From NCBI RefSeq assembly GCF_900115055.1, contig NZ_FOVD01000001.1:744001-808000 (forward strand): a stretch of 64,000 nucleotides of DNA, written 5' to 3'. The notes beneath the pieces were generated by a model. The model saw only the letters and a list, made by a program, of their open reading frames with translations, searched no databases and had not been told where the DNA came from. The stretch is from Chryseobacterium oleae. GTDB lineage: Bacteria; Bacteroidota; Bacteroidia; Flavobacteriales; Weeksellaceae. Below, one piece after another: positions 17,301-26,240 of the stretch; position 1 is the stretch's first letter, and every line of letters starts with the position of its first letter. Position numbers and translations under genes: made by a program.

Positions 17301-18608
17301 CGGCAAGCCTGTTTTTGACCAGCTTTTCGGTTCCTGTACTGGAGCAAAACGGGTCTGCTCCATATCTGCAATTGGATTTTCACAATATAATGTAGGCGGT
17401 AACGTATCATGATGAAGCGCCAGACAGGTCTTGATTAAACCTGCGATTCCGGCAGCCGGCATGGCATGTCCGATATTGGATTTAACGGATCCGATTCCTG
17501 CAGCCTGGGTTGTTTCTTCTTTAGTGAAAAACTGAGCCAGAGTCTGAAGTTCTGTTTTATCTCCAAGCGGTGTTCCTGTCCCATGGGCTTCCAGATAACC
17601 GATTTGTTTTTCATCCAGATCTGCATTGATCCAGGCCTGTTGTAAAGCTTTAAGCTGACCTTTAACGGACGGGCTCATCACGCTGGTTCCATTCCCATCG
17701 CTGCTTACTCCAACGCCTTTGATAACGGCGTAGATTTTATCCTGATCGCGGACTGCGTCTTCCAATCGTTTTAACACGACGAAACCACAGCCTTCACCAA
17801 TTAATAATCCGTCTGCATCCATACTGAACGGCTTGATCTGCTGTTGATGAGACAAAGCTCCCAACTGGGCAAAAATACTCCAGAAAGCAGCATTCTGTCC
17901 GGTATGCACACCTCCCGCGATGACCATATCACAACGGCCACGGTTGAGTTCCTGAACGGCGTGATCTACTGCAATCAAAGCACTGGCACAGGCCGCATCT
18001 ACCGTAAAGGCAGCGCCTCCCAGATTAAACCTGTTCGCTACTAAAGAGGCAACCAGATTGGGAATTAATCCCATAGCTGTATCAGCAGCGAAACGGCCCT
18101 TCCGCTCCTGGAAAGCATGCTTCACCTTCTCGATATCTGAAGAAGATACCTGAGGCAGCAATTCCTGCAATAGCGAAGAAATCTGCTCCCCGGTACGCAC
18201 GATTTCAATGGCACGCGTCGCTCCGGGACCAGTATAGTTTCCTTTACCGATAATGATACCCGTTTTCTCAAGAGATATTCCCTTTTGAAATACACCGGCA
18301 TCATCCAGAGCTTTCTGCACCAGATCAAGGGTTAATAAATGATCCGGCTCGGTGCCTTCTACTGCTAACGGCAGAATCCCAAAAGCTGTCGGATCAAATT
18401 CATAATCTGAAATAAATCCACCGCGTTGACAGTAAAATCTGTCGACAGGACTGGTAGCATCACTAAAGTGTACAGGATCAATCCGATCAGCCGGAGCCGA
18501 TTGGGTAGAATCTACCTTATTGACAATATTCTGCCAAAAAGTATGGGCATCCTGTGCCCCGGGAAAGACACAGGATAGGCCAATAACAGCAACATCTGTT
18601 TTTTTCAT
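14376..18608 (-). CDS. Type I polyketide synthase: KS-AT-DH-phosphopantetheinyl transferase
   Basis: Domain order over 1410 residues. Ketosynthase, about 4-455, has Cys207 in DAACASA, His342 in EAHGTGTPLG and His381 in NIGHAMPAAG, a complete triad. Acyltransferase, about 535-810, has GHSLG (Ser605) and GFHSP (His706). A double-hotdog dehydratase-like region, about 935-1190, has HPYLIDH (His950) and LLDNAG (Asp1104). A C-terminal Sfp-type PPTase, about 1200-1410, has GIDMEIM (Asp1321, Glu1323) and FWVAKEAYGKF (Lys1361, Glu1362). No ACP or reductase is present, so it must work with carriers in trans. KS-AT-DH-PPT composition is reminiscent of PfaC/PfaB plus a fused PfaE, and of enediyne synthases. 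It starts 19 bases after the larger synthase ends. Confidence 0.88.
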   Translation of the reverse strand: MKKTDVAVIGLSCVFPGAQDAHTFWQNIVNKVDSTQSAPADRIDPVHFSDATSPVDRFYCQRGGFISDYEFDPTAFGILPLAVEGTEPDHLLTLDLVQKALDDAGVFQKGISLEKTGIIIGKGNYTGPGATRAIEIVRTGEQISSLLQELLPQVSSSDIEKVKHAFQERKGRFAADTAMGLIPNLVASLVANRFNLGGAAFTVDAACASALIAVDHAVQELNRGRCDMVIAGGVHTGQNAAFWSIFAQLGALSHQQQIKPFSMDADGLLIGEGCGFVVLKRLEDAVRDQDKIYAVIKGVGVSSDGNGTSVMSPSVKGQLKALQQAWINADLDEKQIGYLEAHGTGTPLGDKTELQTLAQFFTKEETTQAAGIGSVKSNIGHAMPAAGIAGLIKTCLALHHDTLPPTLYCENPIADMEQTRFAPVQEPKSWSKTGLPKVAAVNAFGFGGINAHVVLEGYDMPKKDRVLVLARPTHEELLSALKNKENRVGEGDYRIALFDPTPERIEKATKIVAKDNPWRNKQDIWYTNTPLLKDGGKIAFVFPGLDGLAKGEVDSVSRYFGLTEPIETEGEGLLSDALGIFNKCSILDNALKKLGIVPDMNAGHSLGEWLAGYSSELAEVNSVKALIDVLNPETFELKDSRFIAIGAGIDTVKPFIDAIPNLYISNDNCPNQVILCGSNAALDELVPLLKSKQIFHQILPFQSGFHSPFIADKLDVILAGMEKAQFQQTKIPLWSATTLEPYPADQDAIRKLSAEHLVQPVRFRELTDKLYEEGAKFFIQMGTGGLIGFIDDTLKGKAFSTIASSVATRSALAQLQRVVAALFVEGKTVALDFLEVQSQSKKSSGKGIKLQLGSPIIRDFKEIQNLAQSFELAKQNTVSATVAKTGHPLVQAFQENITDMIRMQEEVLTLFQNRPEITIPRPVVSKAPVSKNFSKLLYVTLDTHPYLIDHSLLRQPKGWTNVSDMEPVIPMTMIFEQLAEIAQAEIPGTRVHKIMNVSVFQWMNVARPFEKTVKGEWRSNNHAYLDIENFANAEVLLASSAPAVPAFNLAIGDLLPIERTTEEIYDKHMFHGELYQGITEISAVGTKGIVGKIKGNGGKGSLLDNAGQLFGLWLQLTLTKDRIAFPVKIRDIEFFGDMEDQDGIFECTCILTELNEEFAIADIILKRDGKVWCAITGWQNRRLEIDEPLWNVSMSPLHNRLSEEIAPEVFFFHQAYTRVASWDFILKRYFNQTEKQYHQQLFPNKRKEWMVSRVAVKDAVRNLLREKKNHPCFPITFEIGKDEVGKPYLIGDVTEDIHISLAHKEKDAVGIARQGGPVGIDMEIMEERSSGFYDLVFTDHELTLLKDRDQAEWTTRFWVAKEAYGKFLGTGLKGNPKAFEITHIEGDHLWINQTEIKTIKHKKYIIGWTL

Positions 18609-18627
18609 AGTTATCGTATACAGAGGT

Positions 18628-21600
18628 TTACCAGTTGTTTCCAGACATGATCAATACCTGACTTTCGGTTCCGTATTTGATCTCGTTAAGGAAGATTTCT
18701 TTCCCCTGGTCCAATGGAATTAAAGAAATACCGCGGCGTTCATATTCTGTTTCCAGAGTCGATGAAACCATTCCGGCTCCTTTCCATGGGCCCCAGTTGA
18801 TGGAGATTACTTTTCCTTTTAATTTTTTGTTTAAAGCTTTCGCATAATCATCCAGTACGGAGTTGGCCGCAGCATAATCTGTCTGTCCTTTGTTCCCGTA
18901 TACTGAAGCGATGCTTGAGAAGAGCACTACGAACTGACAGTCGGCACGCAGCTGTTCTGCCAATACACGAAGCGGTTTTACTTTGGTATCGAATACGCGT
19001 TCAAATGAGCTTGATGTCTTCTGTCTGAACAGTTTGTCTTCCAAAAGACCTGCTCCATGAATAACTCCGTCTAAACGTGCGTATTTATCGTAAATATTTT
19101 TGATCAAATCTGATAATCCTTCTTCGTCACAAAGATCTAAAGATTGATAAACTACCGTACTTCCCAATTGTTCCATATCACGGATGGTACGCAGAATCTG
19201 ATTGTTTTTGAAAATTCTTACAGTCTCTTTTTCTATTTCGGAAGGAGAAGTGAATTTTCCGGTTTTAATAAGATAGCTTCTTATTTCTTCCTTGGTTTTC
19301 ATGGCTTCCACTTCTTTAAGGTCCGCTATGACATCTCTAGGATCTGCTGATCTTCCTACCAGAATATAAGTACACGGATACGCTCCGGACATATGCTTCA
19401 CCAATTCGGAAGTGATTCCCTGTCCGCCTCCAAGTACTAAGACTACAGATTCCTGATCCAGCTGGATATGCGCTTCTTCAAGACTTGTTGACAATGGAGA
19501 TGGGATAATATCTATTTTATGCCTTTGGTCGTGTTTGTAAACGACTTCGGAAGGTTTATCTGTGGATAATATTTCTTTTAAAGCAATTTCTGTAATCTGA
19601 TCAACTTCCTGTGGCGTACTCAGACTGATCAGCCTGCAAGAGGTTTGTTCAAATTCTCTCGCTAAACTTTTGAAAAGTCCCGGATAACCTTTATAATGAC
19701 GTAAAAGACGCGTATCAGTCAGTTCCTGAATATGAGCCGGAATGTCTGAAATCAGATACACCCATTTGGCTTTATCAAGATCCAGTTTCTTGATCTGATC
19801 TACGTGATCAATGATGCTGTGTTTTATGGTTGAGGAGAACAGATCCATAATGATCAGTCCGTCAAAATCTTTAAGATCTCTTTCCGTATCTACCAATTCT
19901 GCGATAGCTCCATATTTTTCAAGGGTGTTTTTGATCGCCATCGTCTGTGGACTGTTGTCCTGAGTGATGGCAAAACGTTTTCCTTTTATGATTTCTGTAT
20001 TCTGCTCTGTAGAAACATCGGTTGGAGTCAGATCAAAACGAAGACGTGACAATAAATTCTGAACAGGTTCAGCATCAGCATCGGTGTTTCCACTCATTTC
20101 GCTGATCCATGAGGCCAGTCCTTTTAATGTTTTAATGGCTGCCAGTTTTTCCATCAGATCATCCGCCTGGTCCATATCCTGACCGAAACCTATTTTGGTT
20201 TTAAGGTCTCCGATAATTTCCATTCTTTTAATAGAGTCAATGCTCAGGTCTGCTTCTAGATCAAGATCCAATCCCAACATTTCTTTCGGATAACCTGTTT
20301 TTTCACTGACGATATCCAGAATTATATTTTGAAGTTCTTCAAGAGAGAATGCTGATTTACTTTCTACCTCTGCTACAGGTGTTACTGCAGTTCCGTTTTT
20401 TTCAGGAGCGGCTGTTGGAGTTCCTGTTAATTCTGTCAACCAGGAAACCAGACCGCTTAACGTTTTGATCGATGCTAATTTTTCCATGATCGTATCTTCA
20501 TCGGCATTACCTGATGTAAGCGCTCCCAGTTCACTGCGAAGCGTTCCGATGATTTCTACCCTTTTGATAGAGTCAATACTCAAATCAGCTTCCAGGTCCA
20601 TTTCCATGCCGAGCATTTCGTGAGGATATCCTGTTTTATCGCTGACCACCTGTAGCAACAGGGTTTTAACATCTTTTACCGGAGTCTGTTTTACCGCAAC
20701 AGCAGCAGGTTTTTCTACATGAACCGGCTGTGCAGGAATCGTCACCAAACGATCGTTCACTGGTGCTTGTACCGGCGCAGCATAAACAGGTGCAGGGCTA
20801 ACTTGTGGATTCTGTCCCAGGAAGGAAAGCATCACATCACGCTGTGCCTGAATCAGCTGTTTCATGGTATTTAAATATTCCTGAAGCATACGTTCAGCGG
20901 CAGGCTGAGATTCGGCTACAGGAGCTGGTTGGTTATTCGTAAAATTGTTCATGGGAATAGGATTTAATATCGGTAATGCACCGTTAGCCGGCAGATTACC
21001 TGTGGTTGGATGCGCCATTTGTCCGTTCACACGCCAGATGGCTGGATTTTTCTTGTACAGTTCAGGCTGGTCTATCTGAATCAGTCTCGCATTACGGCCA
21101 TCGAAAAGTTTTTCAATACTGAAGCTTCTGCCGGTTCCAAGATATTGCGCCAGCATGGAAAGAAGATGGCTCAGTTTATTTCGGTTGCTGTCTTCTACAT
21201 ACAGAGTCAGCTGATCTTTTTCTAGGCAGGATTTAGTGAGTCCGGAAAGAACTTTTCCAGGGCCTACTTCGATGAATATTCTGGCTCCGTCTGCATACAT
21301 CGCCTGAAGTTCTTCTACAAATCTCACGGGCTGTACCAAATGATCAGTCAGTCTTTCCTTGATTTCTGAAGGCGCTGAAGGATAAGTTTCAGCCGTCGTA
21401 TTCGACCAAACCGGAATCTGCATTTCCTGGAATGGAATATCTTTTAAAACCTCATTATATAAGCCTTTGGACTTGGCCAATAACGGGCTGTGGAATGCAC
21501 ACGCAACTTCTAATTTCTTTGCAGAGATACGTTCCTGTTTAAGGATCTCCATTAATTTATTGATAGCCGGCGTACTTCCTGCCACTACACATTGGGTCGG

Positions 21601-24600
21601 AGCATTATAATTAACCGGATAACAGCCTTCTGTCTTGTCTAATACTGGCTGCAACTGTTCTCTTGTTGCGCTTACCGCAATCATGGTACCCGGATCTCCG
21701 CCTTCTACTGAATCCAAAATGGCATGAGCCCTTTGAATACTCAGATCAACCAGTTTTTCTTCTTCAAAAACTCCGGCAAAACATAAAGCTGGTAATTCAC
21801 CATAGCTGTGACCTGCCACCATATCAGGAACAATATCCAGTGATTTCAGGAATTTAGCTAAAGCCAGGTCAACAATTCCTAAGATAGGTTGCGCCAGGCG
21901 GGTATCTTTAATGGTTTCTTTCTGTTGTTTTAAAGCAGTTTCATCAAATGTTGTTGAAGGGAAAACTACTTTCTCCAGTTCAGGATATCCTTCAATCAGG
22001 TTACGCATAGCCGGAAAAGCTACGAACAGATCGCGGGCCATATTGATTCTCTGACTACCTTGTCCAGGGAATAGGAAAGCTACCTTACCATCGCGTTTAT
22101 TCACCGTGAAAGTATCTTTACTTTCGATGCCGGATAATGCCAGTTCGATGTTCATCATCAAATGTTCGGCAGTGTCAGCAACGATGGTTAACTGAATTGG
22201 TTTATCTGAACCAACCGCTAAGCTGTAAGCCATATCTTTTAATGGAATATCACCATTAACCTCCAATAGAGATTTAATCTGTGACAATGGAATTTTCGCA
22301 TCCTCATACGTATCTCCACGGAATACAAATAATTCTGACGGCCACGATTGCAATACTGCAGAATCGTCTTCCTTAGGATGATTAGCAATAACCGTATGGA
22401 AATTAGTTCCTCCGAATCCGAAAGCACTGATTCCGGCATAACGGTTTTTCTCGCCCCACAGTCCACTTTCTGCATAAAAAGCAAAAGGACTGGTTTGGGC
22501 ATTATAATAAGCATTAGGCTGCTGTAAGTGAAGCGTCGGTGGTTTTACGCCATGATATACTGCCAGTGAAGCTTTGATCAGTCCGGCTAATCCTGCCGCA
22601 CATTTGGTATGCCCGATTTGTGTTTTTACAGAACCTAAGTGAGTCTGTCCCGGTATCGCTCCTGAACGGCTGAATAAATTCGTCAGTGCACTCAGTTCGG
22701 TTTTATCTCCTACTACAGTTCCGGTTCCGTGAGCTTCCACTAAACCAACTGATGCAGGACTGATACCCGCCTGAGCGTATGCACGTTCCAATGCACGTAC
22801 CTGTCCTATTTTTCTCGGTGCTGTAAGACCCAGTGCTTTTCCGTCACTTGATCCTCCCACTCCTTTGATCACAGAATAAATACGGTCGCCATCTCTAACG
22901 GCATCTTCGTATCTTTTTAACACAAGGATTGCAACGCCTTCTCCAAGGGCAATTCCATCAGCTTCTCCGTCAAATGTCGCACATCTTCCTTTTCTGGAAA
23001 GTGCGTGGGTGCTGGAAAACATCAGATAATCATTGATCCCGTTATGTAAATCTGCTCCTCCGGCAAGAACCATATCGGATTTTCCTAATATCAGTTCCTG
23101 ACAAGCCAGATCAATAGCTGCTAAAGAAGAAGCACACGCAGCATCTACGGTGAAATTTCTTCCCCCAAGATCCAGACGGTTCGTAATCCTACCTGCGATC
23201 ACATTCGCCAAAATACCCGGGAATGAATCTTCCGTCGTATGTGGAAATGCCTGTTTCACTTCTTCATGAAGCTCTCCGAAAACCTGTTTATAGTATCCTC
23301 TGAAACTATAGCTGTTAGCCAGATCATTACCGCCTTCAGCGCCTATAATAACAGAAATATTTTCTCTGTTGATGTGTTTTTCTCCATAGCCTGCATCTTC
23401 CATCGCGCGCTTGGCAACCAGTAAGGTCAACAGCTGCGTGGGTTCAATGGCAGCAAGGGATTGAGGAGGAATCCCGAATGCCAATGGATCGAAATCAATT
23501 TTTGGAATAAACCCACCCCATTTCGAGTGAGACACATCCGGTCCGTCTGAATCAGGATGGTAGTAAAGTTCTTTATTCCAGCGCTCATCAGGGACTTCTG
23601 TGACGCTGTCTCTTCCCAGGATGATATTTCGCCAGTATTCTTCAAGGTTTTTAGCGCCCGGGAAAATACATTCCATCCCGACAATCGCTACATCCAGAGG
23701 TTTTTCTGTGGATACCGGCTGTTCCGGCAAAGCCGCCTCTTCAATATATTTATAGTTATCAATACTTACGTTCTGATGAAGGGATGCAAGGGAAATCACG
23801 CGGTTTTGCATCGTAGCCACCTGACCGATCATATACATTCCCAAATCCAGCTGCTCGTTTTTAGGAACATTAACCAATTTGTCACCCTGACGATCGATTC
23901 CTTTTGCGGCAATCCTAAGTCGGCCCACATTGAGTTTTTCAAGCTGCTCCCAAACTTCTTTTTTATCCATTCCGGCTGCCAGAAGTTTAATTTTCTCAGT
24001 GCTGAAATGTTTAGCAAAAGCTGTATTTAAACAACGTGTTTCGTGTCCCGGTGCTGTTTCCAGCAAGACCGTGTCTTTTGCCTGCATGGCCTGTACCTGG
24101 AATTCTTCTTGAATAGCCCCTGTACGTACGGCTTCTTCGGTATATAAATAAGCAGTTCCGATCAATACTCCAACTTTTACGCCTCTGGCTGCTAAAGGAG
24201 CTGCCATGATAGAAACGAATGCCGTTGAAAATGCATTGTGAATTCCGCCTGCAAAAAATACACTGATATTTTCCGGATGTTCTTCTTTTAAAATACGTTC
24301 AATCTGTTTTTCCCAAAGGACCATGCTTGAAAGCGGACCTACGTGACCGCCGCACTCACGGCCTTCGAAGATGAAATTGGTAGCACCTTCTTTCAGGAAA
24401 ATATCCAGCAATGCAGGAGAAGGAACATGAAGGAAGGTTGTGATACCCGCTTTTTCAAATACCTTTGCCTGCGCAGGTCTTCCTCCTGCGATAAGAACTA
24501 CCGGAGGTTTGGCTTCCAATATATAAGCCGTCTGTTCTTCTCTTAATTCCTGAGGAGCAAATCCAAGAATACCCACACCCCATGTTTTATCACCGGCCAG

Positions 24601-25629
24601 TTTTTTGGTTTCCATCACCAAAGCTTTCGCCTGCTCACCTTTCAGTAAAGATAAAGCAACAAAAGGTAAGGCTCCTGCATCTGCTACCGCATTGGCGAAC
24701 AGCGGAACATCACTGACACGGGTCATTGGCCCCTGTGCGATAGGATAACGTAATCCCAGCTTTTGGGCCATTATATTATTTTCACTGATTACTTCAAGTG
24801 CTTTAGCCTGCTTCAGATGACCATACATAGCTTCCTTAAACCCGAAAACCATTTTTTTCAGGCTTTTGAAATCTTCATATAGATCTATTGCCAATGAAAT
24901 ATCCTGACCCATAGGAATATAACTCTTACTTGGATCAAGATCAGTGAAATATTGTCTCAGCTCTTCGGCCGTGACATTTTCAGGTAATGCAGGTGAGTTC
25001 GGTCTCACCAGTACCCGATGGTTGGCTATAATTTTAGTTTCGGTACCATTGAGTTTTGAGGACAGGTCTTTGATCTCCTGAGGAACGGAACTCTCCGGGA
25101 ATAATGCCAGTTGGCTATCGAGTACAATTCCTGTTGCTCCTAATGATTTTACTGCGGCAGCTGTGTGCAGTCCTATTCCGCCCTGTACCCAAACAGGGAT
25201 GGTCTGAATCTCTTTGATGACACGCTGAAACAGTACAAAAGTTGACTCATAGCCTACCAGGCCTCCTGCCTCATTTCCTTTTATAATAATCCCTTCTGCT
25301 CCTGATTGCTCAGCCAGTCTGGCTTCATCCAAACTGGTTACCTGATAAATAACAGGCAGATCCGGTACAATATTCATTGAAACTCCGGACGGAAGGATCG
25401 CGAAACTTACTTTTTCCGGGATCTGCAGGGATATAAATTTGTCGTTCGGTAGATAGATACCATAAGAAGGTACATCTGTCTGATCAAGTTGGTTCAGTGC
25501 TTCCTGAGCGGCTGTTGCATGGTGTCCTAAGCTTAAGATGGGAAATGCACCCGCCTGGTGCAATTTAGGCATAAGACTGACATCCGGCTTTTCAAAAGGC
25601 GTTAATCCAAGAATGGTTAAGTTTTTCAT
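18628..25629 (-). CDS. Giant synthase: (NMO-like)2-KS-AT-ACP-ACP-KR
   Basis: I start at 25629 (MKNLTILGLTP); an in-frame ATG at 25695 would put a hairpin-forming leader into the protein. Over 2333 residues: an NMO/PfaD-like barrel, about 1-215, with EAGGLVG where the catalytic His is replaced by Leu124; a second barrel, about 285-560, with intact ECGGHVG (His429) and QGPMTR, probably the flavin enoylreductase; KS, about 643-1085 (Cys832, His967, His1007); AT, about 1180-1500 (GHSYG Ser1275, FHSPLL His1380); a Pro/Ala linker; two ACPs (Ser1687, Ser1799); and a KR, about 2060-2333, with a GGGQGIT Rossmann start and Tyr2252 in TDYAAAN. Inferred role: iterative chain building with reduction, resembling PfaA fused to PfaD. 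First gene of the operon. Confidence 0.9.
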   Translation of the reverse strand: MKNLTILGLTPFEKPDVSLMPKLHQAGAFPILSLGHHATAAQEALNQLDQTDVPSYGIYLPNDKFISLQIPEKVSFAILPSGVSMNIVPDLPVIYQVTSLDEARLAEQSGAEGIIIKGNEAGGLVGYESTFVLFQRVIKEIQTIPVWVQGGIGLHTAAAVKSLGATGIVLDSQLALFPESSVPQEIKDLSSKLNGTETKIIANHRVLVRPNSPALPENVTAEELRQYFTDLDPSKSYIPMGQDISLAIDLYEDFKSLKKMVFGFKEAMYGHLKQAKALEVISENNIMAQKLGLRYPIAQGPMTRVSDVPLFANAVADAGALPFVALSLLKGEQAKALVMETKKLAGDKTWGVGILGFAPQELREEQTAYILEAKPPVVLIAGGRPAQAKVFEKAGITTFLHVPSPALLDIFLKEGATNFIFEGRECGGHVGPLSSMVLWEKQIERILKEEHPENISVFFAGGIHNAFSTAFVSIMAAPLAARGVKVGVLIGTAYLYTEEAVRTGAIQEEFQVQAMQAKDTVLLETAPGHETRCLNTAFAKHFSTEKIKLLAAGMDKKEVWEQLEKLNVGRLRIAAKGIDRQGDKLVNVPKNEQLDLGMYMIGQVATMQNRVISLASLHQNVSIDNYKYIEEAALPEQPVSTEKPLDVAIVGMECIFPGAKNLEEYWRNIILGRDSVTEVPDERWNKELYYHPDSDGPDVSHSKWGGFIPKIDFDPLAFGIPPQSLAAIEPTQLLTLLVAKRAMEDAGYGEKHINRENISVIIGAEGGNDLANSYSFRGYYKQVFGELHEEVKQAFPHTTEDSFPGILANVIAGRITNRLDLGGRNFTVDAACASSLAAIDLACQELILGKSDMVLAGGADLHNGINDYLMFSSTHALSRKGRCATFDGEADGIALGEGVAILVLKRYEDAVRDGDRIYSVIKGVGGSSDGKALGLTAPRKIGQVRALERAYAQAGISPASVGLVEAHGTGTVVGDKTELSALTNLFSRSGAIPGQTHLGSVKTQIGHTKCAAGLAGLIKASLAVYHGVKPPTLHLQQPNAYYNAQTSPFAFYAESGLWGEKNRYAGISAFGFGGTNFHTVIANHPKEDDSAVLQSWPSELFVFRGDTYEDAKIPLSQIKSLLEVNGDIPLKDMAYSLAVGSDKPIQLTIVADTAEHLMMNIELALSGIESKDTFTVNKRDGKVAFLFPGQGSQRINMARDLFVAFPAMRNLIEGYPELEKVVFPSTTFDETALKQQKETIKDTRLAQPILGIVDLALAKFLKSLDIVPDMVAGHSYGELPALCFAGVFEEEKLVDLSIQRAHAILDSVEGGDPGTMIAVSATREQLQPVLDKTEGCYPVNYNAPTQCVVAGSTPAINKLMEILKQERISAKKLEVACAFHSPLLAKSKGLYNEVLKDIPFQEMQIPVWSNTTAETYPSAPSEIKERLTDHLVQPVRFVEELQAMYADGARIFIEVGPGKVLSGLTKSCLEKDQLTLYVEDSNRNKLSHLLSMLAQYLGTGRSFSIEKLFDGRNARLIQIDQPELYKKNPAIWRVNGQMAHPTTGNLPANGALPILNPIPMNNFTNNQPAPVAESQPAAERMLQEYLNTMKQLIQAQRDVMLSFLGQNPQVSPAPVYAAPVQAPVNDRLVTIPAQPVHVEKPAAVAVKQTPVKDVKTLLLQVVSDKTGYPHEMLGMEMDLEADLSIDSIKRVEIIGTLRSELGALTSGNADEDTIMEKLASIKTLSGLVSWLTELTGTPTAAPEKNGTAVTPVAEVESKSAFSLEELQNIILDIVSEKTGYPKEMLGLDLDLEADLSIDSIKRMEIIGDLKTKIGFGQDMDQADDLMEKLAAIKTLKGLASWISEMSGNTDADAEPVQNLLSRLRFDLTPTDVSTEQNTEIIKGKRFAITQDNSPQTMAIKNTLEKYGAIAELVDTERDLKDFDGLIIMDLFSSTIKHSIIDHVDQIKKLDLDKAKWVYLISDIPAHIQELTDTRLLRHYKGYPGLFKSLAREFEQTSCRLISLSTPQEVDQITEIALKEILSTDKPSEVVYKHDQRHKIDIIPSPLSTSLEEAHIQLDQESVVLVLGGGQGITSELVKHMSGAYPCTYILVGRSADPRDVIADLKEVEAMKTKEEIRSYLIKTGKFTSPSEIEKETVRIFKNNQILRTIRDMEQLGSTVVYQSLDLCDEEGLSDLIKNIYDKYARLDGVIHGAGLLEDKLFRQKTSSSFERVFDTKVKPLRVLAEQLRADCQFVVLFSSIASVYGNKGQTDYAAANSVLDDYAKALNKKLKGKVISINWGPWKGAGMVSSTLETEYERRGISLIPLDQGKEIFLNEIKYGTESQVLIMSGNNW

Positions 25630-25650
25630 TGCATTTATGGTATTGAGGTG

Positions 25651-25712
25651 ATAACTAGAAACTCCATAACAAAACGCTGGACCTTTCGGCATCATGAGCG
25701 TTTGCTAGTTAT
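25651..25712 (-). promoter_or_regulatory. Structured RNA element in the synthase operon leader
   Basis: In the minus-strand transcript an outer stem pairs 25705-25712 with 25651-25658 (ATAACTAG/CTAGTTAT, 8 of 8). Inside it an inner stem pairs 25697-25703 with 25672-25678 (AAACGCT/AGCGTTT), capped by a GNRA-like GCC-GAAA-GGT hairpin. The element ends 21 bases before the chosen ATG, so folding could control ribosome access. It matches no riboswitch class that I can name. Confidence 0.5.
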
Positions 25713-26087
25713 GAGGGAATAAAAATAATAAATTTATATTACATTTCTAACCATAAATGAAAATTGATAATAATTTTTTAACAATAAATTATTATGAATT
25801 TAAATACTATTAAAAAAAGCAATTTATATTTTTATTCTCAGAAAATAAGACGGTACAGTCTATCAGATTCAATTATAATTGTTTATAATTGATTAATGTA
25901 AGACAAATATAGAAATAAAAACTATAATATTTCAAAAATAAGAGAATTATTTTTCTAATATTACAAAAATATAACATGTCTACAAAAGCGTATGAATTCT
26001 GGAAAAAGTGCGTTTGATGATCCGCTAAAAAAAATCATAAAATTCAGAATTTTGAAAAAACAATGACAAAATTTCATAAGATTTTCG
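25713..26087. other. AT-rich leader and upstream region of the synthase operon
   Basis: No gene is seen. It holds the operon promoter (25904-25936) and the AT-rich 5' leader with many A/T runs. The part above 25940 is spacer up to the terminator at 26088-26121. Confidence 0.5.
25904..25936 (-). promoter_or_regulatory. Bacteroidetes-type promoter of the synthase operon
   Basis: On the minus strand TTTG (25936-25933) is followed after 21 bases by TATATTTG (25911-25904), an exact match to the TTTG/TAnnTTTG consensus of the Bacteroidetes housekeeping sigma factor. Transcription would begin near 25897, giving a leader of about 270 bases before the ATG at 25629. Confidence 0.65.
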
Positions 26088-26121
26088 CAAAAAAAATAAC
26101 GTTACCGGGAAGCAACGTTAT
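26088..26121 (-). terminator. Terminator of the gene at 26241-26849
   Basis: An 8-bp stem ATAACGTT (26114-26121 on the minus strand) / AACGTTAT (26096-26103) with a 10-base GC-rich loop is followed on the minus strand by an uninterrupted run of eight T. It lies 120 bases after the stop codon. Confidence 0.7.
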
Positions 26122-26240
26122 GAAAATAAGAAGTTTATAAAACCCTCTTCAGTATCCGATTAAGAAAATTATCCTATTTCTTTACAAAGATATTAATGAT
26201 AAAAACAGGGTAATATTCGGTTTTAGCCGTTTTTACAAGA

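Noticed and set aside
23557..24030. 157-codon plus-strand ORF inside the large synthase
   Set aside because: It is antisense to well-supported KS and barrel-linker coding sequence; long antisense frames are expected there.
25630..25695. N-terminal extension of the large synthase (start at 25695)
   Set aside because: The extra 22 codons coincide with the nested RNA stems, and the barrel domain starts naturally at MKNLTILGLTP. The extension cannot be fully excluded.
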